Shown here: positions 1 to 5,443 of the stretch, piece after piece
How the letters are laid out: each line of letters begins with the position of its first letter
Position numbering within the stretch: the stretch's first letter is position 1
The notes under the pieces: generated by a model
What the model was told of the DNA's origin: nothing
The model's input: only the letters and a program-made list of their open reading frames with translations
The model's database searches: none
Made by a program: the position numbers and the translations under genes
Assembly: GCA_002403895.1 (NCBI GenBank)
Contig: DHIQ01000073.1
Coordinates: forward strand, 1-5,443
Direction of reading: 5' to 3'
Length of the DNA: 5,443 nt
Origin: Candidatus Neomicrothrix sp. UBA4742
GTDB taxonomy: Bacteria; Actinomycetota; Acidimicrobiia; Acidimicrobiales; Acidimicrobilacustridaceae

Positions 1-579
<579 letters not shown>

Positions 580-585
580 GCGGGC

Positions 586-591
586 ATTCTA
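586..591 (-). promoter_or_regulatory. Candidate -10 element of uvrA (leaderless promoter)
   Basis: On the minus strand TAGAAT matches the consensus TATAAT at five of six positions. It is followed by exactly six bases (GCCCGC) and then the uvrA GTG. Transcription normally begins about seven bases after a -10, so the mRNA should start at or next to the start codon. No convincing -35 hexamer lies 16-18 bases upstream; a TCGACT lies only 13 bases away. No actinobacterial-type SOS box (GAAC-N4-GTTC) is visible between uvrA and the divergent gene. Confidence 0.6.
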
Positions 592-644
592 ACGAGGGCC
601 GTCCAGTCGAAATTCCCGGCCCCGCTGGGTGGGGGACCGCGCCT

Positions 645-674
645 TTGCCGTCGCGCCCACCCGACGGGTAGGCT
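645..674 (+). promoter_or_regulatory. Candidate promoter of the small-protein/PLP-enzyme unit
   Basis: A TTGCCG -35 candidate (645-650) is separated by 18 bases from a TAGGCT -10 candidate (669-674). Six bases later comes the GTG start at 681. The -10 has the TANNNT pattern typical of actinobacterial housekeeping promoters. The distance to the start codon predicts a leaderless mRNA, in the same geometry as the divergent uvrA promoter. No Shine-Dalgarno sequence is seen before the GTG, which agrees with this reading. Confidence 0.55.
655..673. repeat. 19-bp inverted repeat over the -10, possible operator
   Basis: The sequence GCCCACCCG-A-CGGGTAGGC has two 9-base arms around a central A, with eight of nine pairs matching (mismatch 658/670). 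It covers the promoter spacer and the first five bases of the TAGGCT element, so a bound dimeric regulator would block this promoter. In GC-rich DNA short inverted repeats also occur by chance. Its role as an operator is inference. Confidence 0.35.
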
Positions 675-680
675 CCTGCC

Positions 681-974
681 GTGACGGAGGAAGGACAGGA
701 CACGGCCCTCGATTCCCTGTCGTCCAAGGAGCTCCACGACCGGGCGGTCCGCCTGGCCGAGCACCGGCTGGACGTGGTCTTCCTGTGGCGGCTGATCAAG
801 GCCATCCCCGTCGCCGAGGCGGCGGCGGGCGAGCTCCAGAAGTCGGAAGCCGACGTGGGGGTGGGCGACCTCGTCCCGCTGCTGTCCGACCTGGACCACG
901 CCGACGAGGGCCCGCTGGCCGACGCGCTCCGTCCCCTGTACATCGACTACCTCCGCAGGCACGGCCGGGGGTGA
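681..974 (+). CDS. Small acidic protein of unknown function (97 residues)
   Basis: I do not recognise a named family. The protein is 97 residues, acidic (about 19 Asp/Glu against 11 Lys/Arg), has no cysteine and no clear signal peptide. It looks mostly helical. A leucine/arginine-rich segment at residues 13-30 leads into a hydrophobic, possibly amphipathic stretch with FLWRLIKAIP at 34-43 and an alanine-rich helix at 44-52. After an acidic loop it ends with ALRPLYIDYLRRH at about residues 82-94. That is too charged for a membrane segment and suggests a soluble helical bundle. The GTG start is preferred because a TANNNT -10 ends six bases upstream. Its stop is four bases before the start of the PLP-enzyme gene, so the two are almost certainly co-transcribed and may be functionally linked. 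An alternative ORF in another frame over this stretch (629-982) is rich in Arg, Gly and Pro and looks like a shadow. Confidence 0.75.
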   Translation: MTEEGQDTALDSLSSKELHDRAVRLAEHRLDVVFLWRLIKAIPVAEAAAGELQKSEADVGVGDLVPLLSDLDHADEGPLADALRPLYIDYLRRHGRG

Positions 975-978
975 ACCG

Positions 979-2121
979 GTGAGCCGAAGCTTCGAGTCCT
1001 ACCGCGACGAGTTCCCGGTCGTGAACCGCAAGGCCTACCTGATCAGCGCCTCCCTCGGACCCGTGTCGAACCGCTCCCAGGACTACCTCCAGGAGTACAT
1101 GGACGCATGGGCCACGAAGGGCGCGCCCGACCTGGTGTGGGTCGAGGACATCTTCCCCCGCATGCGGTCGGTGAAGGAGACGTTCGGCCGTCTGGTCGGC
1201 GCTGACGCGGACGAGCTCGCCATCACCGTCAACGTCTCGCTGGCCCTCGGGGCGATCTTCTCGTGCGTGGACTTCTCGAAGCGGAAGAAGGTCATCCTCT
1301 CCGAGCTGGACTTCCCCACGGACGGGCACGTCGCCCTGGCCTACCGGCGCCTGGGGGCCGAACCGGTCTTCCTGAAGTCCGACGGATTGACCGTCCCGAT
1401 GGAGGCCTACCGCGACGCGATCGACGAGGACACGGCCCTGGTGGTGACGAACCGCGTCCTGTACCGAACCAGCGCGCTGATCGACGCGAAGGAGGTCTGC
1501 CGGATGGCCCGCGACGCCGGGGCCTGGTCCGTCGTCGACGACTTCCACGGTGCCGGCATCCTGCCCGTCGACGTCCACGATCTCGGCTGCGACTTCTACA
1601 CCGCGGGCGTCCTCAAGTGGCTGTGTGGGGGGCCGGGCCTCACGTTCCTGTACGCCCGCCGGGACCTGCTGTCCTCGCTCGAGCCGCTGGTCACCGGATG
1701 GTTCGCCACGAAGGAGCCGTTCTCGTTCGACCTGCAGCACCTCGATTACCATCCGTCGGCCCGGCGGCTGGAGCACGGGACGCCGGCGGCGCCGGTGGCG
1801 TTCGTCGCCCAGGGCGGGCTCGACATCATCGCCGAGGTCGGCCCGCAGAACACCCGCGAACACCAACAGGACCTGATCGACCACGTGATCGCCCAGGCCG
1901 ACGAGGCCGGGCTGCCCGTCCGCTCGCCCCGGGACCGGAACGCACGCGGCGGCGTGGTGAACATCGGGGTGGGCGACGAGGCGGAGAAGGTCTGTCACGC
2001 GCTCCTCGACCGGAACGTGTGCACCGACTTCCGGGGCGACGGGATCCGCGTGTCGCCGCACTTCTTCAGCAACGACGCCGACATCGAGCGGCTGTTCGAA
2101 GCGCTGCGCGAGATCCTCTAG
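979..2121 (+). CDS. Kynureninase-like PLP-dependent enzyme (aminotransferase class V fold)
   Basis: This 380-residue cytoplasmic enzyme belongs to PLP fold type I, class V. The Schiff-base lysine is K213 in LKWLCGGPG (212-220). D187/D188 and H190 in VVDDFHGAG (186-193) are placed to bind the PLP ring. RLEHGTPA (263-270) is the conserved segment near the dimer interface. The C-terminal pattern CTDFRGDGIRVSPHFFSN (348-365) resembles the D-F-R...IR.(S/A)P.(L/F)(Y/F)N segment of kynureninases. It lacks the cysteine-bearing RxGxHC motif of SufS-type cysteine desulfurases, which argues against that role. The kynureninase GWWGH segment appears here as GWFAT (240-244). The protein is somewhat shorter than classical kynureninases, so the substrate is uncertain and no kynurenine-pathway gene is nearby. 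The GTG start lies four bases after the upstream stop, with a G-run at 967-971 as a weak ribosome site. An unrelated class V lyase or epimerase activity is possible. Confidence 0.92.
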   Translation: MSRSFESYRDEFPVVNRKAYLISASLGPVSNRSQDYLQEYMDAWATKGAPDLVWVEDIFPRMRSVKETFGRLVGADADELAITVNVSLALGAIFSCVDFSKRKKVILSELDFPTDGHVALAYRRLGAEPVFLKSDGLTVPMEAYRDAIDEDTALVVTNRVLYRTSALIDAKEVCRMARDAGAWSVVDDFHGAGILPVDVHDLGCDFYTAGVLKWLCGGPGLTFLYARRDLLSSLEPLVTGWFATKEPFSFDLQHLDYHPSARRLEHGTPAAPVAFVAQGGLDIIAEVGPQNTREHQQDLIDHVIAQADEAGLPVRSPRDRNARGGVVNIGVGDEAEKVCHALLDRNVCTDFRGDGIRVSPHFFSNDADIERLFEALREIL

Positions 2122-2146
2122 CGTTTTCTGAACCGGCCCGGTGCCC

Positions 2147-2728
2147 CTACCGGACAGCTTCGGCCCGGTGGCGCGAACGGAACGCCAGGGCCTTGCTCCG
2201 GTTCCCACACACCGACATGGTGCACCATGCCCCCGAGCGGTTCTTCGAGTGGTCGTAGAAGGCCCACCGGCAGTTCCGGCACGCCTTCAGCCGATGCCAC
2301 GTGCCCTCGACCATGGACAGGGCCACCCCCGCGAGGATCACGGCCAGCGCGCCGTCGACATCGCGCCGCGACGGCTCCAGCGTCGCGTGGCCGTCCGGCG
2401 AGAAGGTCACCCGGAGCGATGCCCGACGGGCGACCCGGTTGAGCGCCGCCACGGGGTCGCCGTCCGGCACCTCGCCGCCGTTGCGCACCGCCAGGCCGCG
2501 GAGCGCCTCGCGAACGGCGAGCGCGCGGCGGAGGTCATCGGACCGGACCCGCACCGAGGACGAGACGAGGTCCCGCCGGCGGAGCCAGGCCTTCAGCTCC
2601 TCGGGTGTGGTGATCGTGTCGATCCCAGGAAGGATGTCGTGGGAGTTGAGGAAGAGCTGGACCAACCGGAGCGAGCCCGGCGCGGGGCGGCGTCCTCCCG
2701 GCTCGTCGAATCCGTCGGTCTCTGCCAT
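2147..2728 (-). CDS. CGNR zinc-finger protein, probable transcriptional regulator
   Basis: This 193-residue protein has the two-part layout of the CGNR family (ABATE-type N-terminal domain plus C-terminal zf-CGNR). The N-terminal region begins with LRLVQLFLNSHD (20-31), followed by PEELKAWL (42-49) and an arginine-rich helix RRALAVREALRGLA (67-80). The C-terminal finger has C150-x2-C153, then WAFYDHSKNRSGAWC ending at C169, and C174 in CGNR (174-177). All four zinc ligands are present. Members are thought to be DNA-binding regulators; the target is unknown here. The ATG at 2726-2728 is chosen because family similarity begins soon after it. The same frame stays open to 3247 but that part overlaps the permease and its residues look non-native. 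A TAGACT element lies 13 bases upstream and no clear Shine-Dalgarno is seen. The gene is divergent from the permease, so control of that gene is plausible. It converges on the PLP-enzyme gene with a 25-bp gap. Confidence 0.92.
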   Translation of the reverse strand: MAETDGFDEPGGRRPAPGSLRLVQLFLNSHDILPGIDTITTPEELKAWLRRRDLVSSSVRVRSDDLRRALAVREALRGLAVRNGGEVPDGDPVAALNRVARRASLRVTFSPDGHATLEPSRRDVDGALAVILAGVALSMVEGTWHRLKACRNCRWAFYDHSKNRSGAWCTMSVCGNRSKALAFRSRHRAEAVR

Positions 2729-2741
2729 GGAACCGGATGGC

Positions 2742-2747
2742 AGTCTA
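2742..2747 (-). promoter_or_regulatory. Candidate -10 element of the CGNR gene
   Basis: Minus-strand TAGACT fits TANNNT and ends 13 bases before the ATG, predicting a leader of only about 6-7 bases. No good -35 is seen; TGGCCG lies at a 17-base spacing. The lack of a Shine-Dalgarno between it and the ATG is consistent with a very short leader. Confidence 0.35.
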
Positions 2748-2786
2748 CGCGTGGCGCATGCCGGCGGCCATAACCAGCATTCAATC

Positions 2787-2814
2787 TTGACCGGTGGCGT
2801 CACCTGTGTAATCC
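2787..2814 (+). promoter_or_regulatory. Candidate promoter of the permease gene with internal near-palindrome
   Basis: TTGACC (2787-2792) matches the -35 consensus at five of six positions. The -10 is ambiguous: TAATCC (2809-2814) has a 16-base spacing, while the better hexamer TGTAAT (2807-2812) sits only 14 bases away. Between them, 2793-2804 reads GGTGGCGTCACC, a near-palindrome with 10 of 12 positions symmetric, where a repressor could bind. Either -10 would give a leader of roughly 50-60 bases before the permease ATG at 2874. Confidence 0.35.
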
Positions 2815-2862
2815 TTTGGGCGGTTTCGCCTCGGCGGCCACCGGGCCACAGGCGGAGGGACG

Positions 2863-2867
2863 GGAGG
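2863..2867 (+). promoter_or_regulatory. Ribosome binding site of the permease gene
   Basis: GGAGG, within the run GGGAGGGGG (2862-2870), lies six bases before the ATG at 2874. It is the only strong Shine-Dalgarno in the window and fixes the permease start, although the frame is open far upstream. Confidence 0.7.
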
Positions 2868-2873
2868 GGGCCG

Positions 2874-3827
2874 ATGGCCATCGATACCGACATCATCGAG
2901 CCACTCCAGCCGCTTGCTGCGGCCCCCGTCGCGGCTTCCGGGGAGTCTCTCTCCACCCGCCAGCTCGCGTGGCGCCGCTTCCGCCGCCACCGGCTCGCCC
3001 TGGCCAGCGCGGTCCTGCTGCTCCTGATCGGGGTGGCCTCGGTCGTGGTTCCCCTCCTATCCAAGGACTCGTACCACCAGACCTTCACCGCCGGACGGAT
3101 CGTGGCGCCGTTCGCGCACAGCGGCCCGAGCTGGAAGCACTGGTTCGGCGTGGACGAGATCGGCCGCGACGTCTTCACCCGGGTCCTGTACGGCGGGCGG
3201 ATCTCGCTGATGGTCGGTGTCTCGGTCGCCCTCTCCGCGGGCGTCATCGGTTCGATCGTGGGCGCCCTGGCCGGCTACTACGGCGGCTGGATCGACAACC
3301 TGCTGATGCGGGTGACCGACCTCTTCCTGGCCCTTCCGTTCCTGGTCATCCTCATCGTGGGGTCGCGGGTGCCGTTCATCGCGGACCGCGGGGCGCTGGG
3401 GATCGTGGTGATCCTCTCCCTGTTCTTCTGGATGCCGCTGGCGCGCATCGTTCGGGGTGTGTTCCTGTCCATGAAGGAGAAGGAGTTCGTGGAGGCCGCC
3501 CGGTCCGTGGGGGCCTCGAACCCGCGGATCATCTTCGGCCAGATGCTGCCGAACGCGTTGGGACCGATCATCGTGAACGCCACCCTCGGCATCGCCGGGG
3601 CGATCCTGGCGGAGTCCGCGCTCTCGTTCCTGGGGTTCGGCGTGCAGCCACCGCTGCCAACATGGGGGAACCTCCTGCTGGAGGCGCAACCCTTCGCCCT
3701 CACATCGCCGTACCTGACCCTGTTTCCCGGCCTGTTCATCCTGGCCACTGTGCTCTGCGTGAACTTCCTGGGCGACGGGTTGCGCGATGCCCTCGACCCC
3801 CACCAGCGGATCCGCGCCCGGGAGTGA
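2874..3827 (+). CDS. DppC/OppC-type ABC transporter permease
   Basis: This 317-residue inner-membrane protein is one of the two permease subunits of a peptide/nickel-type ABC importer. Residues 1-40 form a cytoplasmic N-terminus ending in the basic stretch WRRFRRHRLA. The first membrane helix is at about 41-62. The periplasmic loop ends with the family signature HWFGVDEIGRDVFTRVLYGG (89-108). Further hydrophobic segments lie near 109-133, 148-165, 173-197, 227-255 and 281-300. The EAA loop that docks on the ATPase is at about 204-227, with EAARSVGAS and MLPN. The C-terminal GDGLRDALDP (300-309) is typical of DppC. The length is normal for the family. The ATG is chosen from its Shine-Dalgarno, although the frame is open from 2301. 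No DppB-type partner, binding protein or ATPase gene adjoins it: a divergent regulator lies upstream and a convergent gene downstream. The substrate cannot be told from the sequence; dipeptide, oligopeptide, nickel and glutathione systems share this fold. Confidence 0.95.
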   Translation: MAIDTDIIEPLQPLAAAPVAASGESLSTRQLAWRRFRRHRLALASAVLLLLIGVASVVVPLLSKDSYHQTFTAGRIVAPFAHSGPSWKHWFGVDEIGRDVFTRVLYGGRISLMVGVSVALSAGVIGSIVGALAGYYGGWIDNLLMRVTDLFLALPFLVILIVGSRVPFIADRGALGIVVILSLFFWMPLARIVRGVFLSMKEKEFVEAARSVGASNPRIIFGQMLPNALGPIIVNATLGIAGAILAESALSFLGFGVQPPLPTWGNLLLEAQPFALTSPYLTLFPGLFILATVLCVNFLGDGLRDALDPHQRIRARE

Positions 3828-3833
3828 GCCCCC

Positions 3834-3857
3834 GCACGCGGCGACCCGGCACGCGGC
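3834..3857. repeat. Short direct repeat in the convergent gap
   Basis: GCACGCGGC occurs at 3834-3842 and again at 3849-3857, a 15-base period. It fills most of the 36-bp gap between the permease stop and the amidohydrolase stop. No hairpin with a T-tract is seen, so there is no clear intrinsic terminator. The repeat may be chance in GC-rich DNA. Confidence 0.3.
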
Positions 3858-3863
3858 CGCCGT

Positions 3864-4949
3864 TCAGCGGTAGCGCCTGCCCCCCCGCACCACGAGTCGT
3901 ACCTCGCCGAGGGCTCCCAGATCCTCGCGCGGATCGCGGGCCAGGCCGATCAGATCAGCCGGTTCGCCTTCGGCCAGCGGCCGGAAGGTGAGCGCCTCCA
4001 GCAACCGCTCGGGCCCGAGCCCCGCGCGGTAGAGGTGGAACGCCTCCCCGACATGGATGCCGGGGGGGATCGGCCCGTTCCCGAGGTCGGTCCCGTACGC
4101 GACCCGCCCCCCGGCGGCCAGGAACCGCGAGAGGTTGTCGACCGCCGTCCGCAGCTCCGGTGTGTCCCTGCCGCCGGAGTGGATGTCCAGCGTCGAAACG
4201 ATCCGCATCCGCCTGGCCATGGCTTCGATGAGCTCGTCCGACAGGTGTTCGGACCAGGGACAATGCGCGAGCTCGTCGACGCCGGCTCCCAGCGCGCGCG
4301 CCGCCTGGCCGCGACCCTGCGCGTGGGCGGTCACGATCGTCCCGGCCTGGTGGGCAACGTCACAGATCGCCACGAGCTCCGCATCGGTCACCGTCGGCCC
4401 AACATCCCCGTTCAACGCGACCTTCAGCACCACGGCGCCTCGCGCCAGCAGGTCGGCGGCCCGGGCGGCTGCGTCGCCGGCCCCGAGGACCTCCAAACCG
4501 GTGCCCGAAGGAGCCCAGGCGGCCCGCGTGGGATAGCCACCCGGGCAGGTGAGCATGGCGCCCGCCGCGCGGATCAGCGGCCCGTTGAAGGCGGTTGTCT
4601 CGGACGCTTCGGCCAGCGGGAACACCACGTCCGGCGGCCAGGCGAGATCACGGACCGCGACCACCCCCCCGGCCAGGACGGCCCCCGGGTCGGAGAGTCC
4701 GATGTGGACATGGCGATCGACCACGCCCGGCATCACGAACCCGTCGAAACGGATCTCCTGGTCCGCTTGTGGCGGCGCCGCGCGGCCGCTGAGCCCTTCG
4801 GCGCCGCGCTCCCCCGCCACCACCACGGAGATCTCTGCCGCCGGCCCCGCGTAGGCCACGCGCCCGCCGTCCAACACCACGAGCGCATCCTCGACAAGCC
4901 GTCCGGGCCCCAGCCAGGCCAGCGGGGCCCGGACGGAGAGCACGCTCAC
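3864..4949 (-). CDS. Metal-dependent amidohydrolase family protein
   Basis: This 361-residue soluble enzyme belongs to the amidohydrolase (TIM-barrel) superfamily, near the imidazolonepropionase/prolidase-like group that hydrolyses C-N bonds. An N-terminal beta-sandwich segment (1-70) is followed by the metal motif H80-V-H82 in MPGVVDRHVHIG. Other candidate ligands are K176 in VVLKVALN (possibly carboxylated), H209 in TAHAQG, H229 in AHC, and the catalytic D288 in YGTDLGN. The C-terminus returns to the sandwich with EPADLIGL (329-336) and VRLVVRGGRRY. The usual segment between the last barrel helix and the ADL motif (pattern A..LGL.D.G.I..G) is largely missing: ALTFRP runs straight into LAEGEPADL. 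The substrate is unknown. The GTG start at 4947-4949 gives a natural N-terminus; GTG at 4941-4943 is an alternative. No good Shine-Dalgarno is visible. It follows uvrB on the same strand after 51 bp, so co-transcription with uvrB is likely. It converges on the permease. Confidence 0.93.
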   Translation of the reverse strand: MSVLSVRAPLAWLGPGRLVEDALVVLDGGRVAYAGPAAEISVVVAGERGAEGLSGRAAPPQADQEIRFDGFVMPGVVDRHVHIGLSDPGAVLAGGVVAVRDLAWPPDVVFPLAEASETTAFNGPLIRAAGAMLTCPGGYPTRAAWAPSGTGLEVLGAGDAAARAADLLARGAVVLKVALNGDVGPTVTDAELVAICDVAHQAGTIVTAHAQGRGQAARALGAGVDELAHCPWSEHLSDELIEAMARRMRIVSTLDIHSGGRDTPELRTAVDNLSRFLAAGGRVAYGTDLGNGPIPPGIHVGEAFHLYRAGLGPERLLEALTFRPLAEGEPADLIGLARDPREDLGALGEVRLVVRGGRRYR

Positions 4950-5000
4950 CGGTCGTCGCTCGATCTTCGGTTCCCCTGGGGGAGGGCTCGTGGCATACCC

Positions 5001-5443
5001 CTAGCGCACCCCGGCTTCCTTGAGCGCGGTCAGCTCGCGCTTCAGCTCCAGCACCTCGTCGCGCAACCGGGCGGCGTATTCGAACCGGAGATCCTTCGCC
5101 GCCTCGTGCATCTCCTCCTCCAGCGTCTGGATGAGGCGTTCGAGCTCCTCCCGGGGCATCGCCGGCTCGGCCCGCCGCCTGCCTCGCCGACCGCGGGTGG
5201 GTGTGGCGGTCGGGCGGCGCTTCTGGTCGCCCTGGAGCGAGAGCAGGATGTCCGAGACGCGGCGGCGGATGGTCTGCGGGTCGATCCCGTGTTCGGTGTT
5301 GTACGCCATCTGGATGCCGCGCCGGCGCATGGTCTCGGAGATGGCCGTCCGCATCGAATCGGTCACGGTGTCGGCGTACATCAATACCTTGCCGTCGACG
5401 TTGCGCGCGGCCCGCCCGATCGTCTGGATCAGCGAGGTCTCGC
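5001..5443 (-). CDS. uvrB: UvrB, excinuclease ABC subunit B (C-terminal 146 residues; N-terminus beyond window)
   Basis: UvrB receives DNA from UvrA, opens the strands around the lesion with a helicase-like fold and recruits UvrC. Only the C-terminal 146 complete codons are here, from a family near 670 residues; the frame continues past the right edge. The first visible residues, ETSLIQTIGRAARN, are helicase motif VI. Next come YADTVTDSM and the conserved RRGIQMAYNTEHGIDPQTI. A basic linker rich in Arg, Pro and Thr follows at about residues 73-93. The end is the UVR domain (about 98-135: LEEEMHEAAKDLRFEYAARLRDEV), the helical hairpin that binds UvrC. The stop is TAG at 5001-5003. No terminator hairpin with T-tract follows, and the amidohydrolase gene begins 51 bp later in the same reading frame. 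The identity is essentially certain. Confidence 0.98.
   Translation of the reverse strand, partial: ETSLIQTIGRAARNVDGKVLMYADTVTDSMRTAISETMRRRGIQMAYNTEHGIDPQTIRRRVSDILLSLQGDQKRRPTATPTRGRRGRRRAEPAMPREELERLIQTLEEEMHEAAKDLRFEYAARLRDEVLELKRELTALKEAGVR

Noticed and set aside
580..680. Search for an SOS/LexA box upstream of uvrA
   Set aside because: No GAAC-N4-GTTC-type site is present. GGGCCG (596-601) and CGGCCC (617-622) form a spaced inverted repeat, but it is short and GC-rich enough to be chance.
2102..2128. Possible intrinsic terminator at the end of the PLP-enzyme gene (CGCT...AGCG followed by TTTT)
   Set aside because: The stem is only four pairs plus three with an uneven internal loop, and the T-run is four bases; too weak to call.
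796..2208. A 470-codon open frame on the minus strand opposite the PLP-enzyme gene
   Set aside because: It is antisense to a well-supported gene, rich in Arg, Gly, Val and Asp with no domain, and long antisense frames are expected in DNA with high GC3.
1263..2258. A 331-codon plus-strand frame overlapping the PLP-enzyme gene
   Set aside because: It is dominated by Arg, Gly and Pro with no recognisable motif; it is a frame-shifted shadow of the real gene.
2301..2873. Upstream in-frame extension of the permease by 191 codons
   Set aside because: It lies antisense to the CGNR gene, is Ser/Arg-rich and unlike any permease N-terminus; the ATG at 2874 has a strong Shine-Dalgarno and gives the normal family length.
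2729..3247. Upstream in-frame extension of the CGNR gene
   Set aside because: It overlaps the permease coding region in antisense, and family similarity begins just after the ATG at 2728.
4950..5000. CCCC-A-GGGG hairpin between uvrB and the amidohydrolase as a terminator
   Set aside because: The loop is too small and no T-tract follows on the minus strand; read-through into the amidohydrolase is more likely.

Overview
This is a GC-rich chromosomal window with strong G/C preference at third codon positions and several GTG starts. It is best read as part of an uncultured or little-studied actinobacterium. The evidence is the style of the UvrA N-terminus and of the UvrB C-terminus, a CGNR zinc-finger regulator, and start sites that look leaderless. 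Genus-level placement is not possible from the sequence alone. I saw no tRNA, rRNA, CRISPR array, insertion sequence or phage gene.

Layout: both ends are nucleotide-excision-repair genes on the minus strand, each cut by the window edge. The right edge holds the last 146 codons of uvrB (5443 to 5001). The left edge holds the first 193 codons of uvrA (579 to 1). Between them lie about 4.4 kb with five genes in alternating orientation. A metal-dependent amidohydrolase (minus) follows uvrB after 51 bp. A DppC/OppC-type ABC permease (plus) converges on the amidohydrolase. A CGNR zinc-finger regulator (minus) is divergent from the permease. A two-gene unit (plus) encodes a 97-residue acidic protein of unknown function and a kynureninase-like PLP enzyme; it converges on the regulator gene and diverges from uvrA.

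How the genes may work together: uvrA and uvrB encode the damage-recognition ATPase and the damage-verification helicase-like subunit. The genes between them have no obvious repair role. Together they resemble small-molecule uptake and catabolism: a peptide-type permease, an amidohydrolase, a PLP lyase/aminotransferase-like enzyme and a possible regulator of the divergent permease. That link is inference from proximity only, because no complete pathway or transporter is present. The permease has no DppB partner, binding protein or ATPase nearby.

The most distinctive regulatory region is the 101-bp divergent spacer at 580-680. Both flanking genes start with GTG exactly six bases after a TANNNT -10 element, which predicts two divergent leaderless mRNAs. 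A 19-bp near-perfect inverted repeat overlaps the rightward -10. The second divergent spacer (2729-2873) holds a TTGACC -35 candidate and a 12-bp near-palindrome, a possible operator between regulator and permease. The most notable protein-level oddity is an apparent contraction of about 14 residues near the C-terminus of the amidohydrolase. I found nothing that proves a new biological system; the two-gene unit next to uvrA and the orphan permease are the best leads.
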